Assembly (NCBI GenBank): GCA_021792885.1
Contig: JAJYTV010000099.1
Coordinates: 1 to 6,815 of the forward strand
Direction: 5' to 3'
Length of the DNA stretch: 6,815 nt
Source: Bacillota bacterium
GTDB lineage: Bacteria > Bacillota > Sulfobacillia > JAJZYS01 > JAJYTV01
Shown here: in pieces, positions 6,364-6,815 of the stretch
Layout: each line of letters opens with the position of its first letter
Numbering within the stretch: position 1 is the first letter of the stretch
Notes under the pieces: generated by a model
Databases searched by the model: none
The model's input: only the letters and a program-made list of their open reading frames with translations
What the model was told of the DNA's origin: nothing
Translations under genes and position numbers: made by a program

Positions 6364-6483
6364 TCTTGTGTTGCCGTTGCGGACGGCGACGATGCCCTGA
6401 GGGTACACTTCTGCACCGTGTGTCAATTTGTGGTTTTCATTCGCAGGGCCACTCCGCTTCTCTGGCGAACCGAGCGGCAGGTG

Positions 6484-6490
6484 AAGGGAG
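6484..6490 (+). promoter_or_regulatory. Ribosome binding site fixing the start of the coiled-coil gene
   Basis: AAGGGAG lies 8 nt upstream of GTG 6499. Several other in-frame GTG codons (6418, 6430, 6481, 6490) lie upstream, but none shows a comparable site, and MDPELKAYL is a plausible N-terminus. No convincing promoter was found in the 181-nt gap. The nearest -10-like hexamer, TACACT at 6404-6409, lacks a correctly spaced -35. Confidence 0.55.
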
Positions 6491-6498
6491 TGGATCTG

Positions 6499-6815
6499 GT
6501 GGACCCGGAGTTGAAGGCGTACCTGGACGGTATGCGTGAGGGCTTGGAGCGACAGAGCGACAGTCTCCGTCTGGAGGTCGGGGGCGTCCGGCAGGGCCTC
6601 GACGGGGTGCGCCAGGAGGTTGGCTCTCTCCAGCAGGACGTCGGCAGCCTTCGGCACGACCTAGATGCGACGCGCCAGGACCTTACAGCGCAGATCCTCG
6701 AGTCGCGCGAGCACGCGCAACAACTGCATACAGACGCCCGTGTCCTGATCGAAGGTGTCCGCCAGGACCTTACAGGACAGATCGCTGCGTCGCGCGAGTA
6801 CGCGGAACACCTGCA
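6499..6815 (+). CDS. Coiled-coil heptad-repeat protein, N-terminal part (runs off window)
   Basis: From GTG 6499 the frame stays open to the right edge, giving 105 residues (MDPELKAYLDGMREGLERQS…). Residues 26-60 are five consecutive heptads with V/L and L/V/A at fixed places and each ending in Gln or His (EVGGVRQ, GLDGVRQ, EVGSLQQ, DVGSLRH, DLDATRQ). The protein then continues with a longer 29-residue unit (RQDLTAQI…SREHA, then RQDLTGQI…SREYA). This predicts a long, soluble, alpha-helical coiled coil with no signal peptide or membrane segment in the visible part. The general type (MDPELKAYL start followed by heptads) is seen in uncharacterised bacterial proteins and resembles helical segments of phage tail or chemoreceptor-like proteins, but I cannot assign a function. 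Codons are less GC-biased (CTA, ACA, GGT, CAA, CAT) than in the flagellar genes, and the gap upstream suggests a separate transcription unit. Confidence 0.75.
   Translation, partial: MDPELKAYLDGMREGLERQSDSLRLEVGGVRQGLDGVRQEVGSLQQDVGSLRHDLDATRQDLTAQILESREHAQQLHTDARVLIEGVRQDLTGQIAASREYAEHL
6574..6678 (+). repeat. Five tandem 21-bp units encoding heptads
   Basis: Five adjacent imperfect 21-bp units each encode seven residues of a coiled coil and end in CAG or CAC. They are diverged at the DNA level, with the protein register kept exactly. This looks like old internal duplication under selection for helix periodicity. Confidence 0.7.
6673..6815 (+). repeat. 87-bp (29-codon) direct repeat within the coiled-coil gene
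   Basis: The 16-mer CGCCAGGACCTTACAG occurs at 6673-6688 and again at 6760-6775, exactly 87 nt apart and in the same frame. Further similarity follows (CAGATC, then TCGCGCGAG). The second copy is cut by the window edge, so more copies may follow. Confidence 0.75.

Noticed and set aside
6371..6409. Housekeeping promoter before the coiled-coil gene (TTGCGG with TACACT)
   Set aside because: The spacer is 21 nt and the -10 matches only 4 of 6 bases, which is not better than chance.

Overview
The window is a high-GC bacterial flagellar filament locus (roughly two-thirds G+C by eye, codons strongly biased to C or G in third position). All genes lie on the + strand. Order: 3' end of a PilZ-domain gene (2-268); a 240-nt leader region; flagellin (509-2086); a perfect 12-bp hairpin (2109-2135); a family 2 glycosyltransferase with helical/TPR-like C-terminal half (2166-3734); fliS (3731-4117); fliD (4114-5529); a GNAT N-acetyltransferase (5542-6033); a small helical FliT-like protein (6030-6317); a 181-nt gap; and the 5' part of a heptad-repeat coiled-coil gene (6499 to the window end).

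From the glycosyltransferase to the FliT-like gene the reading frames overlap by 4 nt (ATGA, ATGA, GTGA) or are 12 nt apart, so they look like one translationally coupled operon. Flagellin sits just upstream, separated by a hairpin that could uncouple its very high expression from the rest. The genes fit one process. FliS escorts flagellin and the FliT-like protein may escort FliD in the cytoplasm. FliD caps the growing filament. The glycosyltransferase and acetyltransferase, which are not core flagellar genes, are well placed to modify the filament, and the PilZ protein would tie motility to c-di-GMP.

The organism cannot be named from sequence alone. The strong purine-rich ribosome binding sites, the flagellin-GT2/TPR-fliS-fliD order and the FliS/FliD sequences suggest a high-GC Gram-positive-type lineage (Bacillota or a relative). 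Both exported filament proteins are remarkably poor in charged residues. Flagellin has 2 Lys and 5 Arg in 525 residues, with none between residues 65 and 452. FliD has 5 Lys and no Arg in 471 residues. The cytoplasmic neighbours are rich in Arg. This pattern is known from extracellular proteins of acidophiles, so an acid-living bacterium is a reasonable but unproven guess.

No RNA genes, insertion sequences, CRISPR arrays or attachment sites were seen. The long ORFs on the minus strand and in other plus frames are explained as stop-poor shadows of GC-rich genes. The most noteworthy points are the basic-residue-free filament surface, the candidate flagellin-modification pair built into the filament operon, the replaced TLR5-type motif in flagellin, and the regular heptad-repeat gene at the right edge.
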